DNA from: Candidatus Omnitrophota bacterium
GTDB taxonomy: Bacteria > Omnitrophota > Koll11 > Gorgyraeales > Gorgyraeaceae
Assembly (NCBI GenBank): GCA_018818505.1
Contig: JAHIRR010000038.1
Location: 1-12,772 of the forward strand
DNA: 12,772 nucleotides
Reading direction: 5' to 3'
The notes under the pieces are model-generated. The model was not told the DNA's origin. It did no database searches and saw only the letters and a list, made by a program, of their open reading frames with translations. Positions 12,771 through 12,772 of this stretch are shown piece by piece (position 1 is the first letter of the stretch; every line of letters begins with the position of its first letter). The position numbers and the translations under genes were made by a program.

Positions 12771-12772
12771 CC

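Overview
The window reads as a piece of an uncultured bacterial genome. My best guess is Candidatus Omnitrophota (OP3). That rests on remembered style, namely exported proteins whose signal peptide is followed by an LR[V/L]P word, and not on any search. All confidently called genes lie on the minus strand. The only plus-strand coding piece is a fragment at the right edge.

Right block (about 9.1-12.7 kb): the 5'-truncated isoleucyl-tRNA synthetase gene (ileS), a DksA/TraR-type zinc-finger gene and the lipoprotein signal peptidase gene lspA form a tight or overlapping run that ends in a long hairpin. A small gene of unknown function follows, with its own promoter and a clear terminator, and then gpsA. 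At the extreme right, ileS loses its start inside the editing domain at a 35-bp tandem heptamer repeat. Beyond the repeat, on the other strand, lies the C-terminal anticodon-binding part of a prolyl-tRNA synthetase. That is either a repeat-mediated rearrangement or an assembly misjoin.

Middle block (about 1.4-8.1 kb): visibly more AT-rich than its flanks. It holds a small exported protein of unknown function and three large exported proteins: a methyltransferase-like protein, a TPR protein with a transglutaminase-like core, and one with no recognised fold. The three large proteins are unrelated to each other, yet each is preceded by the same roughly 110-bp cassette. The cassette consists of an upstream C-rich box, an extended -10 promoter, a short leader hairpin with a U-tract, a ribosome-binding site, and the first six or seven codons (MRKI-K). 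This is the most interesting feature of the window: a reusable promoter, leader and secretion-start module attached to different cargo genes. Two large nested palindromic elements (about 1.05-1.20 kb and 5.45-5.69 kb) sit in the intergenic spaces.

Left block (1-1.4 kb): a tRNA-Pro(GGG) gene with encoded CCA and a good promoter. Its 5' end is caught in a perfect 20-bp inverted repeat. It is followed by a PilZ-domain (c-di-GMP-binding type) gene that lies 5 bases upstream of the homoserine dehydrogenase gene (hom), which runs off the left edge.

The core genes point to amino-acid biosynthesis (hom), phospholipid precursor supply (gpsA), lipoprotein maturation (lspA) and translation (ileS, tRNA-Pro). 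The accessory centre is devoted to exported proteins.
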